Part shown: positions 27,168 to 40,200 of the stretch, piece after piece | Layout: each line of letters starts with the position of its first letter | Numbering within the stretch: the first letter of the stretch is position 1 | DNA from: Phylloscopus collybita | Taxonomy: Eukaryota > Chordata > Aves > Passeriformes > Phylloscopidae | DNA length: 64,000 nucleotides | Direction: 5' to 3' | Assembly (NCBI GenBank): GCA_027886175.1 | Contig: JAJNNQ010000126.1 | Location: forward strand, 620,001 to 684,000 | Program-made: the position numbers and the translations under genes | The notes under the pieces: generated by a model | What the model was told of the DNA's origin: nothing | Databases searched by the model: none | What the model saw: the letters and a program-made list of their open reading frames with translations, nothing else

Positions 27168-27697
27168 GAGTTACAGCTCGAATCCTGTGTTCAGTTTTGG
27201 GCCACTCACTGGAAGAAAAGAGGTGCTGGCCCATGTCCAGGGAAGGGCAATGAAGCTGGGGAAGAGTCTGGAGCACAAGTCCTGTGAGAAGCAGCTGAGG
27301 GGGCTGGGCATGTTTAACCTGGGGAAGAGGAGGTTCAGGGCTGGGGTGGGGTCCGAAATGTGACTTACCACACTCTTACAACTACCCAAAAGCAGTTTGC
27401 AGGGACATGAGGGTCAGTGTCTTCTCCTAAGTAACAAATGACAGGACAAGAAGAAATGGCACCAAGTTTCACCAGGGGAGGTTTAGATTGTAGACTAGGA
27501 AACATTTCTGCACTGAAAGGGCCGTCAAGCATTGGAACAGGCTCCCCAGGGCTGTGGATGAGTCACCATCCCTGGAGGTATTTAAGATGTGTAGATGTGG
27601 CACTTAGAGAGGGATTTGATTTAGCTGAGGACTTCCCAGCATTGGACTTAATTATCCTAAAGGTCTTTTTCAATCTAACCTTCCAGGATCATACTAT
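27168..27697 (+). mobile_element. CR1 LINE, 3' end fragment (degenerate)
   Basis: CR1 3' sequence: a segment encoding remnants of FGPLTGRKE and LAHVQGRAMKLG, then GMFNLGKRRFRAG, followed by the 3'UTR-type text with 'ggaacaggctccccaggg' and the end GGATCATACTATG. About 100 bp in the middle (27360-27440) is poorly matched, suggesting substitution-rich decay or a small indel. It has no intact reading frame. Confidence 0.85.
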
Positions 27698-28835
27698 GTA
27701 TTTTCCAGTTTTGGGTGTATTTTTTCAGCAATCAGATGTAGACTACTAAATTGCTATTCTGTATACCATGTGTCCTGATTAGCAAATACTCTGCTTGGAC
27801 ATATGCTTGGATTATAAATTTACTGTATTACAGATTATACTGGAAAATACAAGTGAACAAACATGCATTTAAAACAATACAGAAACCATCTTCATCATTT
27901 ATCTAATAAAAAAACATTTCAGTTAATGTCCCTTTGCAATGTCCCTGCCAAACCATTTCCATCTGAAGCAAAATAATTGCATTGATCACCATGGCATCAC
28001 TCTTAGACTCTAATGGACCTGGAAATAGCTCTGGTCCTCATCTACAGATGTGCTTACCCAAGTCTGCAGCAACTGTTTCAGAAACACAAATCTGTTACTT
28101 CAACAAAGCTGATTCTTTGTCGAAAGTTAATTCATGGAAGAGACTGCTGTGCTTTGATTGGGAAAAAATAATACCTAGTAACTGAAATAATCCAGGATAA
28201 GGGATCAGAGTTAGAGATACTATTCCTTCTCTTCTGAGAAGGAAAGAGTCCATGACAATACAAAACAAAGAAGCTGTATGGGTCTTACTTTCTTTATGTC
28301 TTGCCTCTTTTTCCTGATAATTTTGGTTGAATTTGGCATCTAGTTTTATTTTAAGTTCAAGATGCTGTAAGAACATTACCAAAAAGAGATACATGGCCCC
28401 AAACAGAGTATTCCCAAGTGAAGGATCTGGGGCTTTATGCACTTGTTTTTTGGATGGGAATTCAGAGACTTGACATTTTTTTAGCATATTGGGGAGATGT
28501 GAGGGTCACATCCTATTGTGGGGCTGTTCCATTCCAAGACCAATTATATTGATGTGTGCATTGTACAGGCTGTGTGCTTCATCAAGGAGATTTTGCAATG
28601 ATTCTTTCTGTTCTAGCTGCAATAATCCAAGTAAAAGCATTCTGTCTAAAAGTGTGTGTGAGGTGTGAAGCTGCATGATATTGGGTTCCAGGGAGTAATA
28701 TAACACTGTTGGGCTAGAATTTCTAATGCAACTGGGCAGTGTTGAAAACTGGAGAGTAAACTATTGTCAGTGTGCAGTAAATTATGAGAACTGTTCCAGC
28801 TACAGAGAAAACAAGGAACAAACTTTACTATCAAG

Positions 28836-28874
28836 TTCTGTGAATGTTCTTTGTCTCTGTGAATGTTCTTTGTC
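28836..28874. repeat. Short tandem duplication
   Basis: The phrase TCTGTGAATGTTCTTTG occurs twice in a row, separated by TC. Confidence 0.85.
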
Positions 28875-30030
28875 AAAACTCACGGTTTGAATTACCAGGC
28901 ATGCCTCTTTTTATGGTGACCTTGACCAATCCTTGATGTCAGGATTGCTTTGATTTTTCTCAGGTGTTGAAATAAACAGATAATTTTTCTTTCTGCTAAC
29001 AACTACAGGGAGCCTCCTAGCTCCCTGTATCAGGCTTCTCAAAAACCCCTTTGTCCAAGTTCTGCCACTGAATTTTTTTTTAAAAAAATCATATTTATTT
29101 TAATATGGTAATCTTTAATCTTTCTTGAAAATTTATGCTAATTATTTTGCTTTTGTTATTTCTGCATCACTCTGAATAGTGATTTATTGTTCTCAGCTTT
29201 CTGTTCTCAGTTGATTGGTGACCTTACCCTTTGCCTGACTTCTATTTTGCCAGCTTGACACTGCAATGTTCAGAAGTAACTGGGGGCTATGTCCAATCTC
29301 AGATCAATTCTCTGGTGGAGGCAATAAAATTTACCACTGTTGTAGCACTTCTAAGAGGTTTTTTTTTTTACCAATGCTGACTTCAACTAATAGCACTGAA
29401 AATTACAACATTTTGGATTTGAAAAATCCAAGGGAAATTGCTGAAGAAATAGGCTCTTGCAGGAGAAAATATCTAACTCATGGCAAAGTCTCTTTTTCAT
29501 CCAAAGTATAGGATAATAGGATTCAAATTACTATCTAGGGTACACCTAGATGCATTCACCTCAGCAGTTCATTCCACAGGGGTGGATATGTGATCTTTGC
29601 ACGGACACCGATTTTAAGTTGGTTCCCGTGTGAAAAATACAGTGCAGGAAAAGGAGCTGGGGGACAATGACAGTCTGTAGCTCGTCAAATATTTGCGTTT
29701 TTCAAAACTGCCAAACCACTGATTCCCCCTGTGGTACATCAGGAAAGAGCTGGGGGCCTGGCTTGTTACACCTTCCAGGCAGCGAGTGGATGCCGACAGA
29801 AATCAGCAGTCGGTGGGGAGGCTTCTGAGCATGCCTGGTGGGGAGGCTCATTGTTTTCAAAGCCCAGTTTTTATCTTGAGAGAAGGAGGGAGCCGAGTTG
29901 TGCTGCATCACTCTCCTTGCAATCTGTTCTGGCACAGCTCCCTGTGCTGTGTGAGGGGGTTCAGCCATCCTCCAGCGTTGCCTTTGGGTCAGAGGTGGGA
30001 CTAATGGAGCCTGAGGATTCAAAGCACAAC

Positions 30031-30342
30031 AGCAGAAAAAAAAAACCCAAAAAAACCCTAACCACCCCTCCCCCGCCCCCCCCAAAAAAAAAAAAAAAAA
30101 AACCAAACCAAAAAAAAAAAACCCAAACAAACAAAAAAACCCCACAACAACAACAAAAAAACCCAAAACAAACAAAAAACCCAAAACAAAAAACAAAACA
30201 AAAAAACCCCAAAAAAACCAAAAAAACCCAAAAAACCAAAAAACAAACAAAACCAAACAAAAACAAAAACAAAAACAAACAAACAAAAACAAAAAAACCC
30301 AAAAAACCCAAAAAAACCCAAAACACAACAAAAAACCAAAAA
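30031..30342. repeat. A/C-only tract, over 260 bp
   Basis: From 30076 to 30342 the + strand contains only A and C (267 bp), preceded by a C-rich and A-run start. Units are CAAAA, CAAAAA, CCCAAAA and CCAAAAAA in irregular order. The long Lys/Asn/Gln-rich and Phe/Leu-rich open frames across it are artefacts. Confidence 0.95.
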
Positions 30343-31555
30343 GGGAAAATATTGATGACTTTTCAGAAGGTGAAGAAATGGAATTTTGTAAGAGATAATA
30401 TTATGTTTTGTACAAGGCTGGTGCTGGAATGCAGTACTAACCTATTTTCATAACAAGGTATGCATTAGAAGTCTCAAGCCCCCCCCCCCCATTTCTCTGG
30501 TCCAGATAAAATGCAAGAAAAACAAACAATGCAAAGGAAATCTTGAGACAAGTAATTTTCCTTACATACATCAAAGAGACTACTCTCTCTCAGTCTAGCT
30601 GAGCTGATTGTTAGCTTTGCTTTATCATCACTGCTGAGCCTTCAATTGGATGGGGTCCTAGTGCTAAAAGCCTGAAACTTCCAGAGAAGGAGCACATTTG
30701 GCAGCAGTTGCTGATGGTATGGCACCTTGCAAGGCAACTTGCTTATAAGCAATCAAAGTGGAAATTTCTTCAGAGCACAGGTGGTACAGACTGTGCTTCT
30801 CTTCTGCAGTCACTTGCAGAGCTCTGGTTTTAAACCAGCTTTTAAGCCCACTACACCACCAAGGGGAAAATCTTCATTTGTCCTTTTTTTTTTTTTTTTT
30901 TCCCAGCCCATTCTCATAATATGTTTCATGGCAACCTTCAGGGATAGCATTTTTCCTTAGGGTTAAAATAGCAAATTAAAATTTAAAGCAGGGGGTTTTG
31001 TCTGTGCTCTCCAGTGTTATATGTTGTGGCAAAAGTTTTCATAACAAAGAGAAGTCAGGTTGGGCTGGCAACAGTGTAGTTACAGGCTGCATTTCTTTTA
31101 AGCGGTCAGGAAAGCAAGAAGCAGCACAGCTACTCATGACAGGTCTAAAGCTGGGCAAAAGAGCGTTTTGATAGCTCCATTTATCTTGTCCAGCTCTGCT
31201 CTTGGAAACACAGTTCATAAGCCTCTGGTGATGGTGTTTCTATAGAGATGATGCCCTTTGCCATTTGCCCTTTCACTTTTCTGTCAGCAACTTCCACGAA
31301 TGATGTTTGCCCAAAGCTTTCTGGTAAGTGTTTTCTCTAAGATGGAGAGTTTATATGGTCTTTAAATATACATTCAGACACCCTCTTTGCTAATTGTTAC
31401 ACTGAAGTTTTCCAGGTTTATGATTTCCCAGGCATTTTCTGTAAGTTTTTCTCTCACATAATTGATTTAAATGACAGGTTTAATACTGTACACCTCACAA
31501 ACTCTATGCCTGCAGCACTTAACTATTTTTCTTGCAGCCCAGATATTGATCAGTT

Positions 31556-31580
31556 ATTTTATTTTATTTTATTTTATTTT
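31556..31580. repeat. (TTTTA)5 microsatellite
   Basis: Five tandem TTTTA pentamers, unremarkable. Confidence 0.9.
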
Positions 31581-32040
31581 GACAGACCATATGGCCACAG
31601 GTGAGAAATCAAACAGTATCTTCTGTCACCATGTGATCCCATCAGACCAAGACTTCTGCAAGCCATTGTTAGACAGCACTGAAATTACCATTGCGTGTTA
31701 CAAATTCCCTTTTGTGTTGCAGAAAATGGCAAAGACTTGTAGAATTTGAGCTCTCTTTCCAGATGGGTTTCAAAGAGCGTGGGACGGTCATGACCACGCT
31801 CCGTCTGAATTTTGTGTTAATACATTTTCTGAACTTGCATTCTGAAATGTTGAGAATACAGTACAGAATGATGTTCCAGAGGCAACACTCAAGGCAAAAC
31901 TGCTTAAAGGCCCTTCACTTATTGAAGACAGAAAACTGATTTTCCTTCAAACGCCTCATTGGGCAGTTAAGTTTAGATGAAACTCAGCAATAAAACCACT
32001 GAACAAGGGACAAAGTGTTCATGCTCCTCAGTTCAGTTAC

Positions 32041-32558
32041 CGTCCTAGTTCCAGCAGGGATGGGGTTAATTTTTGCAGTAGCCAGGAGAGGGCAGGTCTA
32101 GGACTTGGGGGTTTTATTCTAGACCATATGATTGCTGGGGGCAGGGGAAAGGGACTCTCTCCTGAGGAGAAGGGGCTCTCTCCTGTGGAGGAACAGTGGG
32201 GTACCATGGCTCCAAGCCAGAGAGAGAAGCTGAGTGGCATTGGTCAGGAGCTGGATGGAACAGCTGAGGTGGTGTGGCTGTGGGCAGGGCAAGCTCTGCA
32301 GTGAGCATTTTGCAAGTGAATCACTCTTTCTTTCGTACACTTTTATTATTGATATTGTTGCTGCCAGTGTTTGCTTTTTATCTCATTGCTGTTTCCAGTA
32401 AATTGTTCTTATCTCAATCCTTTACCTTTTGTTGCCTCCAATCCTTCTTCTCCACCCAGTGCAGGAGGCAGGCAGGAAGGAGAGCAAGCAAGAAGCAATG
32501 GTTTGGAGAGTCTCAGTGGAAGCACTAAACTGGGGAGTACCATCCCTACATCATGACA
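32041..32558 (+). mobile_element. Solo LTR, third avian family (+)
   Basis: The element starts CGTCCTAGTTCCAGC (TG to CG at its first position) and runs through GGGATGGGGTTAATTTTTGC. Its R/U5-like part has TTTATCTCATTGCTGTTTCC and the segment around TAAATTGTTCTTATCTCAAT, and it ends near CATCATGACA. This is the general layout of a very common avian ERV LTR. No exact flanking duplication is visible, which suggests an old insertion. Short open frames inside are not genes. Confidence 0.75.
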
Positions 32559-34978
32559 TGCACCAGTGATATTCAGTACCTTCTAAGAAACAATGAGTTG
32601 CCATCAGCTGGGCAACCAAAACTACAGCCCTCATGCAAAACTAGTAACTAAACTTTACATACACAACACAAAATTTAATGTTATAAGTTTAAATTATTTT
32701 TTTCAAGTAATTTTTTTTTTTTTTTTTTGGAGGGGGGCATCTAATTTAGTGTCCTGAATGGTTCAGCATCCCCTCTTGCCACTAAAACAACTGGAAGAAA
32801 AGGGATGCTCTCACAGCACCCCAGTAAGCCTTTTGCTCTGAACACCATCTCCTCCTCTCTGGACAACACAAGGAACTGAAATTAGGAAGGAATTATTAGG
32901 AGTATATAAAAAATTTTCCTTCCTAACTAGAAACCCAGATTTAGTGTCTTTCTTAGAGAACACCACTATTCCCAATACAGGTGGTGCATTTTCAAAGCTA
33001 ACTTTTCGTGGCTTTTGTTGGGAAATCCTGATGTGTTCCTTATCTAATGTACATGTATGCAATGTTAAAGAGCAACAAAACAGGACCAATCACTATGCTC
33101 TTAAGGCTGCAAGGAAGACAAGAAATGAAGTTACTGTGGTCTGGACTAGAGAAATACTACAAATTTTAACCTGGCAGTATCTTGAAGCTGCAAAACCACC
33201 ACACAAGAATTATCATCCCAGTAAAACTACTGTGACTTTTGCTGTGACTTCATCACGCCCCAGGTTAGTACCAGGGTGAGCAAAGGCTTGGAAAGGTAAC
33301 ACAAACAAATTTGAAAATCAAGACAATAATTGATTTAACTGGACATCAGAGGATAAAGTATCTAGATTGAGGATATCCCATTTTCTGGAAATGTTACCTT
33401 TTAAGATAGTTTAAGTCATCTGACTGAAAAAAAATTATTAAAAAAAACCCCTAGAAGCTATTCAGATAAATTTATTCACACATTTACAGCTGTGAAATGT
33501 TAAGCACATTTACAACATGTGGCTCACACACACCTTATTCCTTAGGCATATCCTATGCCTATTCAAAGATGCTGCTTTTTTCTTCCCCTTCCTCCTGAAA
33601 CCTGAAACACCTGCAGCCAGTCTTAGCGTGTAACAACACCCACAGCTGCTTTTGGGGCTCTGCCTGCCGACTAAGGGCCTGTTGTTAAGCCTTGGGCCAT
33701 GTGTTTAGCTCCATCAGTCATTAAGGCAGAAGAAATACTCACCCCTGGACATTATCACTTAATATCAGTTTAGTTACTCAGGAGATGAGATCTCACCAGC
33801 GTGATTAGCGTGTGATAACTGCAGACCCGCAAGCCCATCGCATCACCCCCTAACACTACCCATGATAGGTGTAAAAATAATTCTTCCAGGTGGTTCAAAG
33901 CAGTTGGCTGTGTGCCTAACAACTCACTGAGGCATTGTGGGATTGCATAATAAACTACCACTTGTCATGTAGTATTTTAATTATGGTTATCAGCTTCCAG
34001 AATTTCAGTAAACTGGGCGTACTGCATAATGACTTTATACTAAGCCAGAGGCATTGTATCACAAGTAAAAAGAGAGCTATGCTGCTATATTTTACTGGAT
34101 ATACTATTATACCAACAGAGTAAACTTTTTATTCTCTCAGGAAAACATAAAAAAGCCCTGAGCTTAAGGTAGACTTCTCTTCAGCATGCCTGAATCTTAA
34201 ATACTGTGCAAATGATAAATTCTCGATATGATAAACTCATTTTCTTAATGTTATCACAGCCTGCTTAGAATTTATCTGGATAGAAGGTAAGATGACCCCT
34301 CAGGTTAGGAGACTGCAAAAGAGATCATCCTCTCATGTTGCATAATTTCACCTTCACTCCCTTGCATATGGACATCTCCCTGCTTTTTCAATCAATGACA
34401 GGAAGAGCATAAACTCTTAATGTAAAAACCCTCAAACAACTGAGTAAAACTAGCAGAAAATTCCTTAAAATCAAGATATACATGAAGGAAATTGAGCAGA
34501 TGAAAATAAATGTAAACAAAAACCCAGAGAAAAAACACTTCTTCCTTTGCTGTTCTTGAAGAATTCATATCCACCTTTTCAAACAGCTTTCCAAAGCTAA
34601 GAAAATCCGTGGTTTATAAATGAGAAAACAGAAGAACAATGAAGGCCAAATATATGATTTAATATAAATACATCTCTGTGACAAAGCTAAAATACAAGGT
34701 TTCCCTTGGCAGGTGGGCTCCTTTCATTATTTGAGAATTATTTAAGCTTACACTGCACACTAAAATAATATTTTATTAATTTTTACTGCCAATAACAGCA
34801 GAGGACGAATTCAGCTCTTGGAAGATCAGCTGGTTTTATTCCCGTTTATTTATCATAAAGACAACTGTTAATTAAATTCTCAGTGCAAAGTACCACTATA
34901 GATGCATCAACCCAAAATAGCCCAGGTTGGCTTTCAGTATTTATTAGATTCTGGTGTATGTTTCGCTGCCCATGCTCA
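32559..34978. other. Intergenic, no supported gene
   Basis: AT-rich unique sequence with a T run at about 32709-32727. Nothing else recognised. Confidence 0.7.
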
Positions 34979-35219
34979 GGAAAAAAAAGAGAAAAAAAAG
35001 AGGAGAAGAGAAGAGAAGAGAAGAGAAGAGAAGAGAAGAGAAGAGAAGAGAAGAGAAGAGAAGAGAAGAGAAGAGAAGAGAAGAGAAGAGAAGAGAAGAG
35101 AAGAGAAGAGAAGAGAAGAGAAGAGAAGAGAAGAGAAGAGAAGAGAAGAGAAGAGAAGAGAAGAGAAGAGAAGAGAAGAGAAGAGAAGAGAAGAGAAGAG
35201 AAGGAAAAGAAAGAGAGAA

Positions 35220-35254
<35 letters not shown>

Positions 35255-35301
35255 AAGAAAGAAAGAAAGAAAGGGAGGGAAGGAAAGAGAAAAGAAAGAA
35301 G
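34979..35301. repeat. 323-bp uninterrupted homopurine tract
   Basis: From 34979 to 35301 the + strand has no C or T. It consists of an A-rich start, the (GAGAA)40 array, then GA, GAAA and GGGA repeats. Directly after it (35302-35395) comes an A/C-rich segment. Long homopurine-homopyrimidine tracts can adopt triplex (H-DNA) structures and are often unstable in length. Confidence 0.97.
35003..35202. repeat. (GAGAA)40 microsatellite
   Basis: Exactly 40 uninterrupted copies of the pentamer GAGAA on the + strand. It sits inside a larger all-purine tract. Long open frames in all three + frames and on the - strand come purely from the repeat. Confidence 0.98.
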
Positions 35302-36669
35302 CAACAAACCAACTAAAACAAAAAAACAAATCCCGAAAAACACAATGAACCAACCAACAAGAAAAACCACAAGCAAAACAGAACAAAAGCCCTAGGAAAA
35401 ACTTGTAAATGGGAATTTATGCTGAAGACACTGAAAGACAATTCTCATGGAACAAAAGTGTTGGTGGCTGCCCTGATCAGACAGCAAGGCAGCACCAATT
35501 TGGAGATATGTTAGACACCTGTCATTAGTTCTGCACTTGCTGCTGCTGCAATAGTGGATGTGCAGGCCAACCCACCAATGGCACTATGCAGAGATAAAGG
35601 GAGGCAGGGCTCTGCAAGCAATTTTGAGAAATTTCTCCCCAAAGAGGTGCAATTCATGAAGATCACAGTTCACTCAGCCCAGAAATGCTTACTCACAGGA
35701 GCACTCCCATTATCTTTTGGCCTTGCACCCAGAGCATGCTGGCACTGCTTGAAGAGGAGCTGACGGGCAGCATGCTGTGCAGCAATCCTGCAACATGATG
35801 CCCTTGCCCTTGTCTTGGACAAGCAGCTCTGCTGGTTACAGCAGGGGCTTCTGTGTCCTTTGCAGGTGCAGGGGAACCTTCGGGTGCTCTCTCAGTGCTG
35901 GCTCCATGTGCTCTGCTCCACGGGGAGCACCGACAACCACGGCTGCAAGAAATCATTCTACTTGCTGGAGGGAATGCCAGTGCACACCTTGACTTACCCT
36001 GGGGAGTTGTGCCAGAACAAACCTTCTTCCTCTTCTTCCCCAAATGATGAACTCCTATGCTGTTACTTGCAAGAAGAATGCACGGGAAGAGAAGTGATCA
36101 TATCTAATGCTTGTTTCAATACCTACTGTATCTGTCCAAGTCTCTTCCTACATCATCTCGTTCTTTATTTTTGTAATTACTTCCCAATTTCATTTGATAG
36201 TATCATGGCCCTCTGGCTAATCACCTCTTTGCTCTTACTCTATTTTTTCTCCAGTGCCAACAGCCTGAAAGGAGGTACTAATATGTGTTTTAACATTAGG
36301 TTGCACAGCATCTGGGGCATCTTTTTCAGCCAAAATAAACACGACTTTTTCTTAATTTCATGTTGTTCTTATCCTGAAACTTTCTCTCCTAAAAATATTT
36401 CACAGGCTTGATATTTACCCCTTTTACATGCTGGAAGCAAGCAGAATGTGGGCTTTGCCTGCCAGAAATTCCATTTGGAGCCAGACTGCCAGGCTAGCCT
36501 CCTAACAATGGCAAAAAAATCTTACCATCAACCCTGATCATCCTTAAAAAAACCCCAAAAAACCATGGGCATAGAACCAAAACCTAGACTTCAGAAAATA
36601 TTTGGAGGAAGAAAATAACTCCCTGTCCATTTCATTATAACTTCATCAGTGTTCTTTGCATTTCATCTC
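35302..36669. other. Intergenic, with an unrecognised 198-aa open frame
   Basis: Begins with an A/C-rich segment that follows the homopurine tract (to 35395). An ATG frame on + at 35815-36411 runs 198 codons without low complexity, but it resembles no family I know. One open frame of this length is expected by chance in a window this size, and it overlaps a 116-codon frame on the other strand. Confidence 0.6.
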
Positions 36670-37253
36670 TGTCAGGTTTCACCCCAGCTGGCAATAAAGC
36701 CCCACACACCTGCTCAGTCACCCCCTCACCAGCATGATGGGGGAGAGAACTGGAAGGGTAAAGGCAAGAAAACTCGTGCATTGAGATAAAGACAATTTAA
36801 TAGGTAAAGCAAAAGCCTCTGAGCAAGCACAGCAAACCAAGAAATGAATTCACTGCTTTCCACGGGCATGCTGTCTTCAAGAAAAGCAGAGCTCCATCAT
36901 GCATAACAGTGACTTGGGAAGACAAGTGTCATGATTTTGAACATACCCCCGTCTTCCCCCAGCTTTATAACCTGAGCATGATGCCATATGGCCTGGGATA
37001 TCCCTGTGGTCAGCTGGGGTCAGCTATTCCAGCTGTGTCCCCTCCCAACTCCTTGTACACCCCAGCCCCCTCACTGGTGGGACGGTGTGAGGTGCAGGAA
37101 AGGCTTGGCAGAAAGCACTGCCCAACAATAATGAAAATATCTCTACATTTTCAACACCCTTTTCAGCACAAATCCAAAACACAGCCCCATAGCAGCCACT
37201 GTGAAAAAAAAAAAAAAAAAAAAAATTACTCTATCTCTGCCAAAACCAGTACA
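36670..37253 (-). mobile_element. Solo LTR, same superfamily as 32041 but antisense
   Basis: On the - strand this starts TGTACTGGTTTTGGC and ends CAGCTGGGGTGAAACCTGACA, canonical TG...CA ends. Inside it has a TATA-like TTATAAAGCTGG, and near the 3' end CTATTAAATTGTC as a variant polyadenylation signal. A T run of the LTR has expanded to more than 20 bases (A run 37204-37225 on +). The flanks (ATCTC and GTCTT) do not form an exact duplication. The 140-aa open frame on + at 36909 is a shadow of this LTR. Confidence 0.82.
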
Positions 37254-40200
37254 GTCTTCCAATCTTTTCTCCCATTAATTCCTCTTCTCAGTACTTTGCA
37301 CCATAAGGTGGGTTTAGCAGTTTTCTTCTAGATGGAAATTTACTGGTCCTTCTACCACAGCTTTAATTTAGTTTTCTATAAAAGTGGCCATGGACAGCTG
37401 CTTTATGCTCTCTACTGAGTATGTTACTATCAAATCAGATTGAAACATGAACTGAACCCAAGGAAAATGACGTGACAAAACTGGAGGATTGAGCCTACGA
37501 CTTGAGATGTCAAAAAACACAAGAGATAATCAGAGACTCCTCTGGAGATAAGCAAATGTTTTCACTGAATGAATCATCTATAATGACTTTAATGCTGCTA
37601 AAAATACAATGCATAAACGCAGGAATATAGCAAACAACAAATTTATGACCCATGGGTTATAGGGATTTGTTTGAGTGCTTTTTCTCAGTGATGACAAAAT
37701 CTGCTGTGACTGAACCTACTCAACACAAATCCTCCAAAGGAAACATGCAGAGCTTGTGGTAAGGATATCTAGATAAATAAAACTGTTTTCTCAATTTATT
37801 AGTAAACGTATTTCCTATTACAGAGTTGACACATTGTGGTTTGTGTAACTGAGGGATTTCCTCAGGGAAACAGGAAAAAGCAGTTCTGACCATGTATTGC
37901 CAAAATACAGTGCCTTTGTATCACTCAAGAATGGAGATTACATTCTGTCTATTCAATTTATACCCATGACTTTGCTTGGAAAGAATATAGTCACTCATGC
38001 CTTTTCACAAAACTGAGTGCAATGGCACTTGGTGTTATCCCAGAAATAGCAACATTTCTGTGCTGCTCTGGAAGAAGATATTCCTTTATGTAAAAGGCAG
38101 TATTTCCAGTATGACTGGGAGGAGAAAGAGGTTTTCCTTGCATCATTTATATGATATACACAAGTGTATACTATTGTTCCACATAATGACAATATAATAG
38201 CTGATATCTCAAAAGTATGCCTTCAGGGTGACTGCAGTAAAATAAGTCAGGCTAATACAAACCTTGCCTTCCTTGAGCTTTGAAGAATACTGTACCCTTT
38301 CAAATTTGGAATTCAAAATGGTTTTGGAACCAGCATAAGGAAAAGTTAGAAAATAACCCTACAATAAAAGAAGTTCAAGCTATCTTAGGGAAAACTGAAT
38401 GGAATATTTAATAGAATCATAGGATAACATAACATGGAAAGGACCCACAAGAATCATTAAATCCAACTCCTGACCTGTACAGGACAATCCAAAAAATCAG
38501 ACTATGAATATTTGGAAAAGAACATTTGAAAAAATGTGTCTTTTCTGTATTTTATAATGTACTTGGTCAGGAATCTATATTTTTGCATTGGACATCATAC
38601 TTTCATCAATGGCTCTAATACTGTTGCTCTACTGAGATGAGAGTGAACAAAATTTCAGAAGTATAACACTTTAGAATTACCCAAAGGGTTACAATGCACC
38701 TTCTGGCAAGAAAGTTGCATTATAACCTGACCAAAAAAATCAGGACAATTTTTAGGATGAGATCACAGCAGACCCTGTCTATCCCACAGCATGGTTCCAG
38801 CTCCACAAGGACTCTTGGGGCACTGCCGTGGCACAAAGCAAACACTGATGGTGGACCCTTAAATCAGAATGACCAGTGGTGGTGGTCTCTGCCCACTACA
38901 GAAACAGGGGCCCTTTAGCAAAGTGCTGAGCTTACTGAGCTCTCTGGGCACCCCTGCTGCACACCCTCCACTCAGGCCTTTCAGTAAATTCTGCACTGCA
39001 ACTCTTAGTCAGCACATCCCAACACACTGCAAAATACCAAAGACTAGGAATGACTTTTTAATTCAGAGAGCACCCTTAAATCATCTTTGTGTCAGCCCAT
39101 TAGAGTGCCTCGGGCAGACAAATAAATAAAAACAGAAAACAAAGGGAAACAAAAACCAAACAAACAAAGACAAAAATGATACTGCAAAATCATACAAACA
39201 GTAACGCTGCTATAAAGTCAAAATAATAAAGTGCACAAGAGGGGAAAGGAACCAGATGGTCAATCACGTAGGTGGTCTTAGTGAACAACACTGGAATTTG
39301 TTTTGAGATACATATAAAATTATGTTAACCATTTCTACCATTTATGCTGTTCGAGTATCAAGTCCTTTTGAAAAAGTATGAGGCTTTGTGGTAGCTGGCC
39401 CACTTAAAGGAAGGGATGATTGTAACAGTAAGACTAAAGGCTACATCAGTAGAACGGCTGAACACTCTTTAGGCAGTGTCAGGGTGACAAACTGCTCTTT
39501 TAGGAACGGGACTCACTGTAACTTTCGACATACTAGAATGAAAGGTTGCATCAAAAAGTCCTGGGCAAGGGTGCAAAATGATGCACTACTCTGGTTGCAA
39601 TACATGAAACTCCTGTAGCCTTGAAGAGCTGTGATGCCTCCAGTGTAGGACCAGGGTCTGTTGGACCTTGCCAGTAGGAAGATGGAGCAGTTCCCCAGAT
39701 TCTGTGTTCGGAAGCCTGTCAGTGCACTGAGTGCAATGATGCTTGCCTAGATTTCTTGCTTCCTTTTCTCTATGCAGTAGCAATTTGTCATTTCTATTGT
39801 TGTGTGCTTGAGAGAACAGGACCCTAATAAAATAATAGTAATAAGCAATTCTAAATCCTACAGAGCAAGCAGAGCTAGCAGGTAACCTCTGGAAAGTGTT
39901 CTACGACACATCTGAAAACTACATGAAAATATTACATAAAATTATATCTAGTTGCTGTTTGGTTCTCAGAGGCAGCTTAGGCAATTCAGCTTGGAGAGAA
40001 AACAACCCACAAAAAAACCCACCACAACAACAACCCACCCTTTTCTTTAGAGCACCTCCATGTGCTTTTGCCACCTGAGTACCTAGGATGGAGCAGCATG
40101 TGGCCAACACCCCAGTGATATTTTTCTCCTTTGTGCCTGTAGCGAGCTAAGGGACTGCCACCTTGGCTGATGGTCCTCCAGCATGGACAGGCTGTGCTGC

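Larger units (their letters stand above)
27698..32040. other. Intergenic, no supported gene
   Basis: Unique DNA interrupted by the A/C tract at 30031, a 12-C run at about 30479 and a T run at about 30882. I recognise no element or exon. Confidence 0.7.

Noticed and set aside
29702..30453. Long open frames (up to 240 aa) around 30 kb
   Set aside because: They run through the A/C-only tract; their Lys/Asn/Gln or Phe/Gly/Leu composition is a direct result of low-complexity DNA.
34846..35395. Arg/Glu and Leu/Phe/Ser repeat proteins of 120-176 aa
   Set aside because: They are translations of the GAGAA microsatellite in every frame.
35815..36411. 198-aa open frame on the + strand
   Set aside because: No family resemblance, and one frame of this length is expected by chance in a window this size. 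It overlaps a frame on the other strand.
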